Source of the DNA: Leadbetterella byssophila DSM 17132
GTDB lineage: Bacteria > Bacteroidota > Bacteroidia > Cytophagales > Spirosomataceae
DNA: 64,000 bases
Direction: 5' to 3'
Assembly (NCBI RefSeq): GCF_000166395.1
Contig: NC_014655.1
Span: forward strand, 1,922,001 to 1,986,000
The position numbers and the translations under genes were made by a program. Shown in pieces: positions 25,191 through 34,518 of the stretch; the first letter of the stretch is position 1, and each line of letters begins with the position of its first letter. The notes under the pieces were generated by a model that saw only the letters and a list, made by a program, of their open reading frames with translations, searched no databases and was not told where the DNA came from.

Positions 25191-25870
25191 TTGATCTTGC
25201 TTAGAAATATTTTCTTTTGGGTCTTACTCACGCTCACTAGTACGCCGTCTTTCATCCTCGCATCTACACCGGAATATTCAGAATGTACTAATTCCTTCAC
25301 CGCCGTAATATTGACAATGGCTGATCGATGTACACGAACAAAATATTGAGGATTCAACTGTTGCTCCAGATGATTTAATGTTTCTCTGTGTACATACTTC
25401 CCCTTATCTGTATATATCTCCACATAAACCCCGGAAGCTAGGATGTAATTGATCTCTTCCGTAGGGATCAAAAAGGTTTTATGCCCCTGTTTAATAGCAA
25501 TCTTCTTCAAGTGTTCAGATTCTTCCAATTTGAGCACCTTGTTCACTGTCTTATAAAACCTTTCTTCAGAAAAAGGCTTTACTAGATAGTCAAACGCCTC
25601 ATATTCGAAAGCTTTCAAAGCGAAGTCTTCATGAGCAGTGATAAATACGATATAAGGCTTGGTTTGAATCTGTTCCAAAACCTGAAAACCGTCCATATCC
25701 CGAATATTGATATCTAGGAAGACCAGATCAGGTTGAAGGTCATTGATGGCCTTGATGGCTAATTGACCGTTTCCGCATTCTGCCAGCACTTCTACACCGT
25801 CTAACTTCTTGATTAAATTTGAAATTCTGGTACGGGCAATATGCTCATCATCTACTATGATTACACGCAT
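25187..25870 (-). CDS. LytTR-family response regulator
   Basis: Receiver domain (MRVIIVDDEHIARTRISNLI, phospho-acceptor Asp in LVFLDINIRDMDG, Lys in LVKPF) followed by a LytTR DNA-binding domain (ILASGVYVEIYTDKGKYVHR, YFVRVHRSAIVNI). A longer reading frame begins at an ATG at 25909, but that ATG lies upstream of the expected transcript start, so the ATG at 25870 directly before RVIIVDDE is chosen. Partner of the adjacent kinase. Confidence 0.88.
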   Translation of the reverse strand: MRVIIVDDEHIARTRISNLIKKLDGVEVLAECGNGQLAIKAINDLQPDLVFLDINIRDMDGFQVLEQIQTKPYIVFITAHEDFALKAFEYEAFDYLVKPFSEERFYKTVNKVLKLEESEHLKKIAIKQGHKTFLIPTEEINYILASGVYVEIYTDKGKYVHRETLNHLEQQLNPQYFVRVHRSAIVNITAVKELVHSEYSGVDARMKDGVLVSVSKTQKKIFLSKIK

Positions 25871-25897
25871 TAACTGTTTTTTATTAGGGTTTAAATA

Positions 25898-25926
25898 CAA
25901 AAGTAGCATTTCGCATCAAATTTCAA
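25898..25926 (-). promoter_or_regulatory. promoter of the LytTR/LytS pair
   Basis: Minus strand TTG (25926-25924), 18 nt, TACTTTTG (25905-25898). Start expected near 25891, giving a leader of about 20 nt to the ATG at 25870 and excluding the ATG at 25909. Confidence 0.55.
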
Positions 25927-25968
25927 TGCCATCACAACATTCTAAAATACACCTTTTCTACTCCCATT

Positions 25969-25976
25969 TAATTTTG
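25969..25976 (+). promoter_or_regulatory. -7 box before the C45 hydrolase gene
   Basis: TAATTTTG, 20 nt before the ATG at 25997; no clear -33 box. Confidence 0.35.
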
Positions 25977-25996
25977 TACTTAATCTTATACGAATT

Positions 25997-27142
25997 ATGA
26001 AAAAGCTTATTTTTTTACTTTTTATCACCCAAACCATAAGTGCACAGATCATACATCTCAGCGGAACCCCGTATGAAAGAGGGGTTCAGCACGGGAAACA
26101 ACTAAAACCTCAAATTGCTGAGGTATTTACTAAATGGAAAGCTAGTCTCCAACAAGATTCAGGTAAGGATGCATCAGAAGTGATCAAAACCTTCCTGGAG
26201 AGCACACGATTCCTAAATTCCATCCAAACCTGGACTCCAGACATATACGAAGAAATCAAAGGCATAGCAGATGGATCCGGACAGAGTTTAGAAGATGTGT
26301 TTGCCTTTAACCTAATCGACGAGTATTGGGCGCATTTGGATAGGGTAAAAAACGAGAATCAGGAGAAAAACAAATGTACTGCCGTAGGAGTAGCGAAATC
26401 CTCAGATCAACCTACCATAGTAGCACAGAATGTAGACATTGACAACTACATGCAGGGATATCAGGTGCTGTTGCATATTCAGGGCGACAAGCAGACACCG
26501 GAACAGTACATCATGTCTTGCGCTGGATTCTTAGGTTTCGCAGGCATGAATAAGAATTTATCGTTGGTCATTAATGCACTTACAGATGTAAACAGTTCCG
26601 TAGAAGGGCTTCCCGTAACCTTCGTTTTCAGAGGTATCCTAAGCAAAAAGACGGCACAAGAAGCCTTGGATTTTGTTCATTATGTTCAACATGCCACGGG
26701 GCAGAACTACCTGATAGGTACCAACAAAGAAGTGTACACCTTTGAAGCATCTGCTAACCGAGTGGAAGAGTTTAATCCTCACAAAAGGAAATTAGTTTAC
26801 CACACAAACCACTCCCTAGTGAATGAAGACATCAAGCCTTGGAGAGTAGAAACCAGAAAGAAAATGCTAGATGGCTCTAGGAAAGCGAATAGTAATACGC
26901 GTCTGGCAGGAGTGCACAAGTTCTTAGAAAAGTTTGAAAATAAATTGACTGCGGAAAACATCAAGGATATCCTTCGTTCCAAAGAAGACCCCATTTTCCC
27001 GATCTGCGTTCCGTATAGAGAGGGAGGCGGAGCTTTTACTTTCAGCTCAGTAGTGTTTACCTTAGGTAAAGATCCATCAGCCGAAGTAACCTATGGCGAA
27101 CCGGATAAAAACGATTACCAGAAACATTATTTTAAAAAATGA
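25997..27142 (+). CDS. C45 family autoproteolytic acyltransferase/hydrolase
   Basis: 381 residues. Signal peptide (1-16, ending ISAQ), then LSGTPYERGVQHGKQLKPQI, typical of acyl-CoA:6-aminopenicillanic-acid acyltransferase-like (C45) proteins. The likely nucleophile is Cys127 in NKCTAVGV, which would be exposed by self-cleavage; this type is an Ntn hydrolase. NVDIDNYMQGYQVLLH follows as the conserved strand pair. Exported. It overlaps the next gene by 4 nt, so it is coupled to a beta-lactamase-fold hydrolase; both act on amide or ester bonds, so a shared peptide-like or amide substrate is possible. Confidence 0.8.
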   Translation: MKKLIFLLFITQTISAQIIHLSGTPYERGVQHGKQLKPQIAEVFTKWKASLQQDSGKDASEVIKTFLESTRFLNSIQTWTPDIYEEIKGIADGSGQSLEDVFAFNLIDEYWAHLDRVKNENQEKNKCTAVGVAKSSDQPTIVAQNVDIDNYMQGYQVLLHIQGDKQTPEQYIMSCAGFLGFAGMNKNLSLVINALTDVNSSVEGLPVTFVFRGILSKKTAQEALDFVHYVQHATGQNYLIGTNKEVYTFEASANRVEEFNPHKRKLVYHTNHSLVNEDIKPWRVETRKKMLDGSRKANSNTRLAGVHKFLEKFENKLTAENIKDILRSKEDPIFPICVPYREGGGAFTFSSVVFTLGKDPSAEVTYGEPDKNDYQKHYFKK

Positions 27143-28257
27143 AAAGATTAGGGTTTATATACCTGTGTCTGTTCGCTTTTGCGGTGCAGGCACAGGACTT
27201 TCAAAAGAGGATCCAGCATAAGTTGGACTCCCTCCAAAACCAAAACGGATTCCCGGGAATAACCTTCTGTGCAATACTTCCTAATAATGAGAAGATCATC
27301 GTGGCAAGTGGATGGGCAGATTCCCTATCAAAAACGCCCATGAGTACGGAAAGTAGGATGCTTTCAGGCTCAAACGGAAAGACCCTTTTTATAGCAGCGG
27401 CATTAAAATTAGCTTCGGAAGGCGTTTTTTCACTAGACGACAAGATATCCAAATACCTGGGAGATGAACCATGGTTTAGCCGCCTGCCTAATGCCCATAG
27501 TGTAACCATGCGTATGCTGATGAATCATACTTCAGGCATTGAAGAGTATTATACTTTGGGAAACTTTATGGAACTAGTCAAAGCTGATCCAGAGAGGAGT
27601 TTTAAGCCTTATGATACGTTCAAATACATTTTTGATCGTAAGCCATTGTTTGAAGCGGGTAGCCAATGGGGCTATTCAGATACCAACTTCATCCTATTAG
27701 GTTATATACTGGAGAAGATCAGCGGAAGACCTATGTACGAGTGGGTACAAGAGGCATTTATTCAGCCGTATGGATTAAGCAGGACGGAGCCTTCGTTGCG
27801 TATGTCCTTTGAGCATTTAGCAACGGGATATGGCAGAGCTAATTCTCCTTTCCCTTTTCACGGAGCCATGGTGAAAGAAGGGCAGTTAGTATTCAATCCT
27901 CAGTTTGAGTGGATGGGAGGAGGATTTGTGTCTCAAGTTCAGGATTTGGCATATTGGGCAAAGGCCTTGTATAACCTTAAAGAAATCAGCCCGGAGATAA
28001 GGGCAGAGATGAAGAAGAAGGTTCCTGCAAAGACGGGGAAAAATCACGGATATGGTTTAGGTATTCAGATCAGACCCTCAGGAACTCTGGGAGAGAGCTA
28101 TGGGCATAGCGGTTGGTTCCCCGGCTACCTCACTGACGCCGCCTATTTTCCCGACAAAGACATTAGCGTAGCCATTCAATTAAACACTGACGATATAGCC
28201 AAGATTAAATCATCTCCGTACGACTTACTACAATTTATAGCGAACATCTTATTATGA
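27139..28257 (+). CDS. serine hydrolase, class C beta-lactamase / DD-peptidase fold
   Basis: 372 residues. Signal peptide (1-18). Active-site motifs: SxxK as Ser78-Asn-Gly-Lys81 in LSGSNGKTLF, YxN as YSDTN, and HSG (YGHSGWFPGY) in place of KTG. This is the beta-lactamase family (PF00144) that includes esterases and DD-carboxypeptidases; a resistance role should not be assumed. Second gene of the pair; a good intrinsic terminator follows. Confidence 0.87.
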   Translation: MKRLGFIYLCLFAFAVQAQDFQKRIQHKLDSLQNQNGFPGITFCAILPNNEKIIVASGWADSLSKTPMSTESRMLSGSNGKTLFIAAALKLASEGVFSLDDKISKYLGDEPWFSRLPNAHSVTMRMLMNHTSGIEEYYTLGNFMELVKADPERSFKPYDTFKYIFDRKPLFEAGSQWGYSDTNFILLGYILEKISGRPMYEWVQEAFIQPYGLSRTEPSLRMSFEHLATGYGRANSPFPFHGAMVKEGQLVFNPQFEWMGGGFVSQVQDLAYWAKALYNLKEISPEIRAEMKKKVPAKTGKNHGYGLGIQIRPSGTLGESYGHSGWFPGYLTDAAYFPDKDISVAIQLNTDDIAKIKSSPYDLLQFIANILL

Positions 28258-28271
28258 GGGATTTTAAAACT

Positions 28272-28300
28272 GCTCGCCACTTGGCGGGCTGTTTTTTTTA
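28272..28300 (+). terminator. intrinsic terminator after the serine hydrolase gene
   Basis: GCTCGCC, ACTT, GGCGGGC: 7-bp stem (one G-T pair), then TG and a run of eight T. Confidence 0.85.
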
Positions 28301-28310
28301 TTTAATATTT

Positions 28311-28950
28311 AAGAACTAAAAATTTAGAAACATTTAGTATTGACATGATCACCCTCATAAATAATACAAATGGATCCGAAATTGTTAATTGTTAATTGTC
28401 AATTTAAAAAGCCAGAGGCCTTTTTTTACTGATTTCCGTAAGTAACTAATTCTATCGAGGTTAATTCAAAGGATGCATCATTATTGGGTTGTGTCATGAT
28501 GTTCCCGGAAAACCGGATCAGGGATTGATCCTTTTTGTATTCTTCAGGTAAATTGCAAGGATAGAGATCTGAACCGGTGGTTATACTAATGGGTTCAATA
28601 TAGTAATTTGAATCAGCATCTTTGACTATAAATCCTTGAACATTAGTTAAGGTACCCGCTACAGCCCAACCCGTTAAATTACACTTTTGTAATGTCTTTA
28701 AATACGGATCCTTATCCTCACAGCCCATCATTGTCAACGCAATCAAACCTATTCCCAAAACCTTCTTCATCTCTTTTCTGTATTTTCCCAGCAAAATTAA
28801 ATATTGTTGCGCAATGCCCTCTGATTTAAAGGTCAGATATTTTACGCTTATAAAATGGAGCATTATTTAACATCTATGGAAGAGCTACCAAAATGGCGAA
28901 GGCTTTTTGGACTAAAGACTAAGAACTAAAAATTTAGGATATTTAGTATT
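28311..28950. repeat. pair of short direct repeats flanking the lipoprotein gene
   Basis: AAGAACTAAAAATTTAG is present at 28311-28327 and 28921-28937, each followed within a few bases by ATTTAGTATT (28332-28341 and 28941-28950). The copies enclose the lipoprotein gene. Origin unknown; could be a duplication scar or a short repeat family. Confidence 0.6.
28426..28770 (-). CDS. small hypothetical lipoprotein
   Basis: 114 residues from the ATG at 28770 (MKKVLGIGLIALTMMGCEDK); a longer frame upstream to 28863 carries no signal peptide, so the inner start is chosen. Lipobox with Cys19, then an acidic EDKD, which in Bacteroidota favours export to the cell surface. Mature part about 95 residues with two more Cys (CNLTGWAV and LYPCNLPEE) that may form a disulfide. 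No family recognised. Lone gene between two non-coding stretches. Confidence 0.6.
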   Translation of the reverse strand: MKKVLGIGLIALTMMGCEDKDPYLKTLQKCNLTGWAVAGTLTNVQGFIVKDADSNYYIEPISITTGSDLYPCNLPEEYKKDQSLIRFSGNIMTQPNNDASFELTSIELVTYGNQ

Positions 28951-29072
28951 ATACTGCTCAAAATAACCCGCGTAAATAACACTTATTCTTCCGAAAAATT
29001 TATTCCTCCGGTATTGTACTTAAGCTAAAAAGCACCAAGATCTAAAGCAACCTCAAAAACCACCCAAAATAC
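28771..29072. other. 302-nt non-coding stretch
   Basis: AT-rich. Holds the second copy of the short direct repeat (28921-28950). No reading frame, terminator or promoter with both boxes was found. Confidence 0.5.
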
Positions 29073-30269
29073 TCACTCTATCGGTTTTCCATAGTAAAGA
29101 ACAAACCTTTCGTTTCCTTCAAACTTAAAGTGCTTCTTGATCACCTCTTGATACTGCTGTTTTTCGGGGAAAAATGATACAATTTTTAGCAAATTCAAAC
29201 AAGTCTCTTGCTGCTTTTCTTCCCAACCGCTAATTTGCTGGTAGGGCCAGTCCTGCAGCTCTTTACCTACATAACCTACTAGATAATCCAAAGCCTTATA
29301 AAAGGATTTACCATCTGCAGATACATAATTGAGGAAGTCTACTCCTAAAGCCTTTGACATCACTCCTGCGTCAAACATATGCGCCAGGTTATATAAAGAA
29401 TAATGATAGCTTAATGTCCTTCTCAACTCGTGCGGCTGCTTTCCATCCGGCTCTATCTGTGTGTCTATCCTCTTCTTCGGGAAAGCCTCCGCAATAGCTT
29501 TGGCCTTTGCCTCTTCTCCTGCAAACAGATAGAAAACCATCATCTGGGAATCATACGAAGTAGCATGATTATTTTTTGCAGCTTCTTCCCTAATCCCTTG
29601 GCTGCTGGTTTGAAACCATTGTGCTAAAGCAGAAAACCATTGTTGCAAGCCACTGTGAAGTTCCTTTGTATAGTATTTGGAACCCTTCATTAACTGCAAG
29701 CTATTTAACATATCCACAAAGGAATAAGAATCGATCAATCCTTCCGGCCGACCCTTAGACCCATCTCTCCCCGGTATAAACTGGGCGTACTCCAAATGCG
29801 GATTCATTTTCGTGGCAGGATCCATGAACCACACCTGTAAGAATTCAGATGCCTTTTTCGCATACTTTTCATTTCCTGAATAGAAATAGGCCAATGCCAA
29901 AGTATTCACCGATGCGCACATCTTCCCTAAAGTGTTACGGTCATACTCGTTCAATTCCGGATTGGATTGCCCATCCTTGTAAATGTAAGGAAGCTTATCT
30001 GTGGTCTCGGGATTTGGCCACCAGTATCTACTCAAGCTTACATAATCATTCTTCACTCCACTCGGGGCAATTCCCTTCTTATACGTCACAGAATAGGGCT
30101 CTTTCTTTAGCTCTTGATCTGCATCTGAAATTAACTTCTTATAGGCTGGAGTATAGTTCTTGATCTGACGCTTAATCTCCTGCATCTTCTTCACATCCCA
30201 AAGCCACTGCGCCTTAGATTCAAGGCAAAAAAACATTAGGAACAGCACTAGTGCACTTATTTTCTTCAT
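29073..30269 (-). CDS. alginate lyase family protein (PL5-like alpha/alpha toroid)
   Basis: About 398 residues from the ATG at 30269 (MKKISALVLFLMFFCLESKAQ), preferred over an upstream in-frame TTG because it starts a signal peptide. Motifs of the alginate lyase domain: YVSLSRYWWPNPET, NTLALAYFYSG, KNNHATSYDSQMMVFYLFAG (catalytic Asn-His and Tyr region) and LRRTLSYHYSLYNLAHM. PL5 enzymes cleave polymannuronate by beta-elimination; Bacteroidota members of this family may act on other uronic-acid glycans. Secreted. Lies downstream of the hybrid sensor gene in the PUL, and its unsaturated products would suit the GH88 enzyme nearby. Confidence 0.8.
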   Translation of the reverse strand: MKKISALVLFLMFFCLESKAQWLWDVKKMQEIKRQIKNYTPAYKKLISDADQELKKEPYSVTYKKGIAPSGVKNDYVSLSRYWWPNPETTDKLPYIYKDGQSNPELNEYDRNTLGKMCASVNTLALAYFYSGNEKYAKKASEFLQVWFMDPATKMNPHLEYAQFIPGRDGSKGRPEGLIDSYSFVDMLNSLQLMKGSKYYTKELHSGLQQWFSALAQWFQTSSQGIREEAAKNNHATSYDSQMMVFYLFAGEEAKAKAIAEAFPKKRIDTQIEPDGKQPHELRRTLSYHYSLYNLAHMFDAGVMSKALGVDFLNYVSADGKSFYKALDYLVGYVGKELQDWPYQQISGWEEKQQETCLNLLKIVSFFPEKQQYQEVIKKHFKFEGNERFVLYYGKPIE

Positions 30270-30368
30270 CCGATTTTTATTTAAGATTGAGCGCAAAGAT
30301 ATTCTCCCTCATCCCTAAACAAGGGGCAATTTTCGTTTGCTTTGGAGGTAAAAATTGTTCAATTGACA

Positions 30369-33300
30369 CTATTTAAACTTCAAGTGAATCAATTCCGCTT
30401 GCTCATCAGATGAGAGAGCTGCATATTCCGTAGGAGATAAGCCAAAGTGACTCTTGAAAGATTTGCTGAAATACTTGGGATCACTAAAGCCGATCTGGTA
30501 CGCCACCTGACTGACCTTCGCATCTTCTTGGCAGAGCAACTGCGCACCCTTCTTCAGTCGGAGAAGTGAAATCAATTCTATCACACTCAAATCTGTCAAT
30601 TGTTTGAGCTTTCTGTACAGTACCGGTCGGCTCATGCTCAATTCCCTGGCCAAGGTGTTCACGTTGAATTCTGATTCCGCAAGATTCTCTTCTATCAAGC
30701 TGATGACCTTCTTGAGAAACACCTGATCCGGTTCCTCCACTTCATTTGCAGGGGTTAGCACGTAATCCCGTATGAACTTCCTCCGAAATCGCTCTCTTGA
30801 TTCTAAGATATTCCTAATCTTTAAGGATAACACCTCCGGATGGAAGGGTTTGGTGAGATAATCATCACTGCCGGATTGTAAGCCCTCTATCACACTTTCC
30901 ATGGCTGTTCTAGCCGTCAATAACAATACAGGGATATGGTTCGTCTCTAAATTTTGCTTGATATTTCTTAACAAAGTAATACCGTCCTCTACCGGCATCA
31001 TGATATCTGTAATCACTAAATCTGGCAGTAGACTTCTTACCTTTTGCCATCCCTCCTGCCCGTTAGCCGCTTCATTAATGGCATAAGTTTTTTCTAAACT
31101 TTGGGAAATGACTTGTCGGATCTCTTCATTGTCCTCCACGATCAAGACCATAGGTTTTCCGTTTTCCGTGAACACTTCCGGCTCCTCTGAAGAGGTACTT
31201 TCTATTTTTATGGTGGGTTCCAAGGTTACAAATGAAACCGTACTGGACGGTAAGTGTACGGAAAAGCAGGTATAGGTTACATCTTCTGTGCAACTATCCA
31301 CACTTATTTTCCCTCCATGAAGTTCTGTTATGTTCTTAGCCAGAGCTAAACCTATTCCGGAACCGGAGTGGTTACCCGACTGGTAAAAGAAGTCAAAAAT
31401 GGAGCTTCTCTCACCCTCCGGGATTCCGGGTCCGTTATCCCAGACCCTGATGACAACTGAGCCCTCAGGGAAATCTCTTGACGGGGCCTCTACCTCCATA
31501 TCCATTTTTACTATTCCGTAAGAGGGTACGAATTTGAAGGCATTTGAAAGTAGATTATAAATCACCTTCTCCATTTCATCTCTATCTACCTCCACCATCA
31601 TGGTAGAATACGGCTTTTCATAAAAAAAGTTTATTCCTCTCTCCTTAGCATAATGCGTAAACTCCATGGCAATTTGGTCCAAAAATGAACTCATGTCCTG
31701 ATGCGCCTTATTCAAAGTATAGGTACCGGATTCCTGCTTACGGAAATCAAGCAGTTGATTGACCAAATTCAATAGTCGCAAGGAATTATTCTTCACCGTG
31801 GTCATTAGTTTCTTTGAACTCTCATCCAGATTCCCTTGAGAAAGCATATGTTGGACAGGAGCTAGTATCAAGGTCAAAGGTGTTCTGAATTCATGGGAAA
31901 TACTGGTAAAGAAATTTAACTTGATCTCGTTGATCTCTCTTTGTCTTTCATTTTCCAGATGTTCCAAAGCTAACTCATGCTCTAGGCGACTTTTAATCTT
32001 TGTATATTTGACAATCAAATAAATACTTCCTGCAATCAATAGGCCATACAGTGTATACGCCCACCAGGTTTTCCAAGGTGGAGGAAGGATTTTAATGGTC
32101 AATCTACCCGGAACTTCGTTCCAAATGCCGTCATTACTGGACCCCTTCACTAAAAGGGTATAAGTTCCTGCATTCAGGTTCGTGTAGGTGGCTGTAGGAT
32201 TATCCACGTAGTTCCATTGCTCCTCTAAACCTTCTAATCTGTACGCGTATTTGTTCTTCTCAGGCAAGATAAAATTGATAGCAGAAAACTCCACAGTAAA
32301 GATGTTCTGCTTGTGATTTAAAACGACCGTATCTGTTATTGAAATAGGTTTGTTTAAGATCTTTTCATCTCCCGGAACTACAGATTCATTGAAAAGCTTA
32401 AAATCTGTAAAAACTAAGGTGGGAACAAAGGTGCTAGGATGGATACTACTTGGATAGAAGGAGGTTAAACCATGGGTTCCACCAAAATACAGTTTCCCAT
32501 CTCTGGCCTTTAGATATGCACCCACTGAAAACTCATTTCCCCCTATGCCGTCTTTGCTATTGTAAATCTGTGTTTTGCCTGTCTCAGGATCAAAACTGCA
32601 TATACCGTTATTTGTACTTATCCAAAGCAGACCTTTGTCTTCTAAGATTCCAAAGATGTTATTGCCTGCTAAGCCATCCTTCTCAGTAAATCTCTTAAAG
32701 GTTTTGGTCTTCTCATCGTATAGGTTCAGGCCGTTCTTGTAAGTACCTAACCAGATGCGCTTCTTTGCATCTTCAAAGATGGTGATGATAACATCTCCGC
32801 TTATACTTTTGCTATCATTTGGATCATATCGAAACACTTCAAAGGCTTTTTGACCGGCTCTCTTGAGGTTCAAACCGGATTCTGTACCTACCCAAAGATT
32901 GTCTTTGCTATCCACATAAACCATACGTACCAAGTCAGAGCTTAGATGATACTCTCCTGCTTTGCCCGCTTGATAGTGCTCAAATCTCATGGCATCTCCC
33001 GCCCTCTTAAGGCTCAACCCTCCTCCGTACGTACCTAACCAGATATTACCCGACCTATCTTCCCTTATAGCATAAACATTATTATTGGCCAATGAACCGG
33101 GATCTTTAGGATCATTTTTATAATGTAAAAAGGCGGAACTACCCTTCTTGAGGATATTTAAGCCACCGTTGTAGGTGCCTATCCACAGATCCCCGTTTTT
33201 TCCTAAGTAAAGACTTTTTACGTGATTGTGACTTAACGTGCCCGGAACAGTGGGATCATGTTTATAGTGCTTAAACTGATTCCCCTCCATATAGTTTAGG

Positions 33301-34466
33301 CCACCGCCTTCCGTACCTATCCAGAGATTTCCTCTCTCGTCTTGCAAGATGCCCCCTACTACATTGTAGCTCAAACTAGGGTAATACGGGCTGTAAAATT
33401 GATGATGAAAAATAGGTAGATGACGATCATAAACGCTGACTCCTCCAAAGAAAGTACCTACCCACACAGATCCTCTAGCATCCTGATAAATGGGTCTTAT
33501 GGAATTATTACTTATGGAAAATGGATCGAAGTCGCTAGCCGTAAAGGTTTGGAACCCATCTTTCTCGGTGTAATAATTCAAGCCATTAATAGTGCCTATC
33601 CAAAACCCTCCGAACCTATCTTTAATGATGGATCTTACATCATTTCCTGCAAGAGATCTTCCTTTAGCTTCAGGTCTATGCATCCAATACTGGAATTCAT
33701 TCTTTGCCATATCAAATACATTTAGACCTCCTTCTTTGGTACCAAACCAATATACACCATCTTTTGCCTCCACTACCACCCTTACTTCATCGCTGTTCAG
33801 TACCCCCGGAGCTTTCTTATAATGCCTGAATAAACTTAGCCTTTTGCCCTTAACATAAGGCTTGAATTGAAGTACGCCATTGCCCGTACCTATCCATATA
33901 TCTTTGTCATGATCTTGAAGAAAGGTAAAGACATTGTTACAGCCATCAGGTAACCCTTCATGATAACTTATATCATAAACCAATTCCTTTTTGGAACCCG
34001 ACAAACAGAACAAACCATGATTAGTACTGACCCATAATTGTCCATCCTTATCCTCTGAAATGGCCCATACCATGGGGTATTGGGAAGCATTAAGGGTGGG
34101 TAAAGCAACCCGAACAAACTTGTCTTTGGACCTATCATACCGGTTTAGCCCGGTACGTGTTCCTACCCACAGGTTCTTTTTTGAGTCTTCCAGTAAGGAT
34201 AAGATGTAATTATCAGTTAGGGTTGTACTATCCCCTGGGACATTCCGGTAAGTGAAGAATTTTCTGGAATCATATCTATTTAGCCCATCACGGGTTCCTA
34301 TCCACATGAAACCTAAATAGTCCTGACATAGAGCGAAAGCGCTACTTTGGGAGAGGCCTTCTTTTAAACCTATCTTAGTAAATCTGACTGTACCCTGCCC
34401 CCATGCAGGATTACTTATCCAAAAGATAAGAGCTACATGGAGGAAGGTTACAAAATATCGAAGCAT
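30369..34466 (-). CDS. hybrid two-component system sensor/regulator (HTCS)
   Basis: 1365 residues, all steps in one chain. Signal peptide 1-23; about 14 Reg_prop beta-propeller repeats (25-700, with repeated DxxGxxWIGT-type strands); Y_Y_Y domain (about 735-790); one membrane helix (about 800-820, WWAYTLYGLLIAGSIYLIV); HisKA with FTSISHEFRTPLTLI (His near 857); HATPase with VWDNGPGIPEG and GSGIGLALAKN; receiver (VLIVEDNEEI, Asp near 1155 in VITDIMMP); AraC helix-turn-helix (about 1280-1357). Such HTCS sense glycan breakdown products in the periplasm and switch on neighbouring susCD and enzyme genes. Here it lies between the lyase and the GH88 gene. Confidence 0.93.
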   Translation of the reverse strand: MLRYFVTFLHVALIFWISNPAWGQGTVRFTKIGLKEGLSQSSAFALCQDYLGFMWIGTRDGLNRYDSRKFFTYRNVPGDSTTLTDNYILSLLEDSKKNLWVGTRTGLNRYDRSKDKFVRVALPTLNASQYPMVWAISEDKDGQLWVSTNHGLFCLSGSKKELVYDISYHEGLPDGCNNVFTFLQDHDKDIWIGTGNGVLQFKPYVKGKRLSLFRHYKKAPGVLNSDEVRVVVEAKDGVYWFGTKEGGLNVFDMAKNEFQYWMHRPEAKGRSLAGNDVRSIIKDRFGGFWIGTINGLNYYTEKDGFQTFTASDFDPFSISNNSIRPIYQDARGSVWVGTFFGGVSVYDRHLPIFHHQFYSPYYPSLSYNVVGGILQDERGNLWIGTEGGGLNYMEGNQFKHYKHDPTVPGTLSHNHVKSLYLGKNGDLWIGTYNGGLNILKKGSSAFLHYKNDPKDPGSLANNNVYAIREDRSGNIWLGTYGGGLSLKRAGDAMRFEHYQAGKAGEYHLSSDLVRMVYVDSKDNLWVGTESGLNLKRAGQKAFEVFRYDPNDSKSISGDVIITIFEDAKKRIWLGTYKNGLNLYDEKTKTFKRFTEKDGLAGNNIFGILEDKGLLWISTNNGICSFDPETGKTQIYNSKDGIGGNEFSVGAYLKARDGKLYFGGTHGLTSFYPSSIHPSTFVPTLVFTDFKLFNESVVPGDEKILNKPISITDTVVLNHKQNIFTVEFSAINFILPEKNKYAYRLEGLEEQWNYVDNPTATYTNLNAGTYTLLVKGSSNDGIWNEVPGRLTIKILPPPWKTWWAYTLYGLLIAGSIYLIVKYTKIKSRLEHELALEHLENERQREINEIKLNFFTSISHEFRTPLTLILAPVQHMLSQGNLDESSKKLMTTVKNNSLRLLNLVNQLLDFRKQESGTYTLNKAHQDMSSFLDQIAMEFTHYAKERGINFFYEKPYSTMMVEVDRDEMEKVIYNLLSNAFKFVPSYGIVKMDMEVEAPSRDFPEGSVVIRVWDNGPGIPEGERSSIFDFFYQSGNHSGSGIGLALAKNITELHGGKISVDSCTEDVTYTCFSVHLPSSTVSFVTLEPTIKIESTSSEEPEVFTENGKPMVLIVEDNEEIRQVISQSLEKTYAINEAANGQEGWQKVRSLLPDLVITDIMMPVEDGITLLRNIKQNLETNHIPVLLLTARTAMESVIEGLQSGSDDYLTKPFHPEVLSLKIRNILESRERFRRKFIRDYVLTPANEVEEPDQVFLKKVISLIEENLAESEFNVNTLARELSMSRPVLYRKLKQLTDLSVIELISLLRLKKGAQLLCQEDAKVSQVAYQIGFSDPKYFSKSFKSHFGLSPTEYAALSSDEQAELIHLKFK

Positions 34467-34518
34467 AAATATTGTACCAAAAAGTTGGACAATATCGCTA
34501 AAAACGACCTACACACGC

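Noticed and set aside
27139-28257. Antibiotic-resistance beta-lactamase
   Set aside because: The fold family also holds esterases and peptidases; HSG replaces KTG and the context gives no resistance signal.
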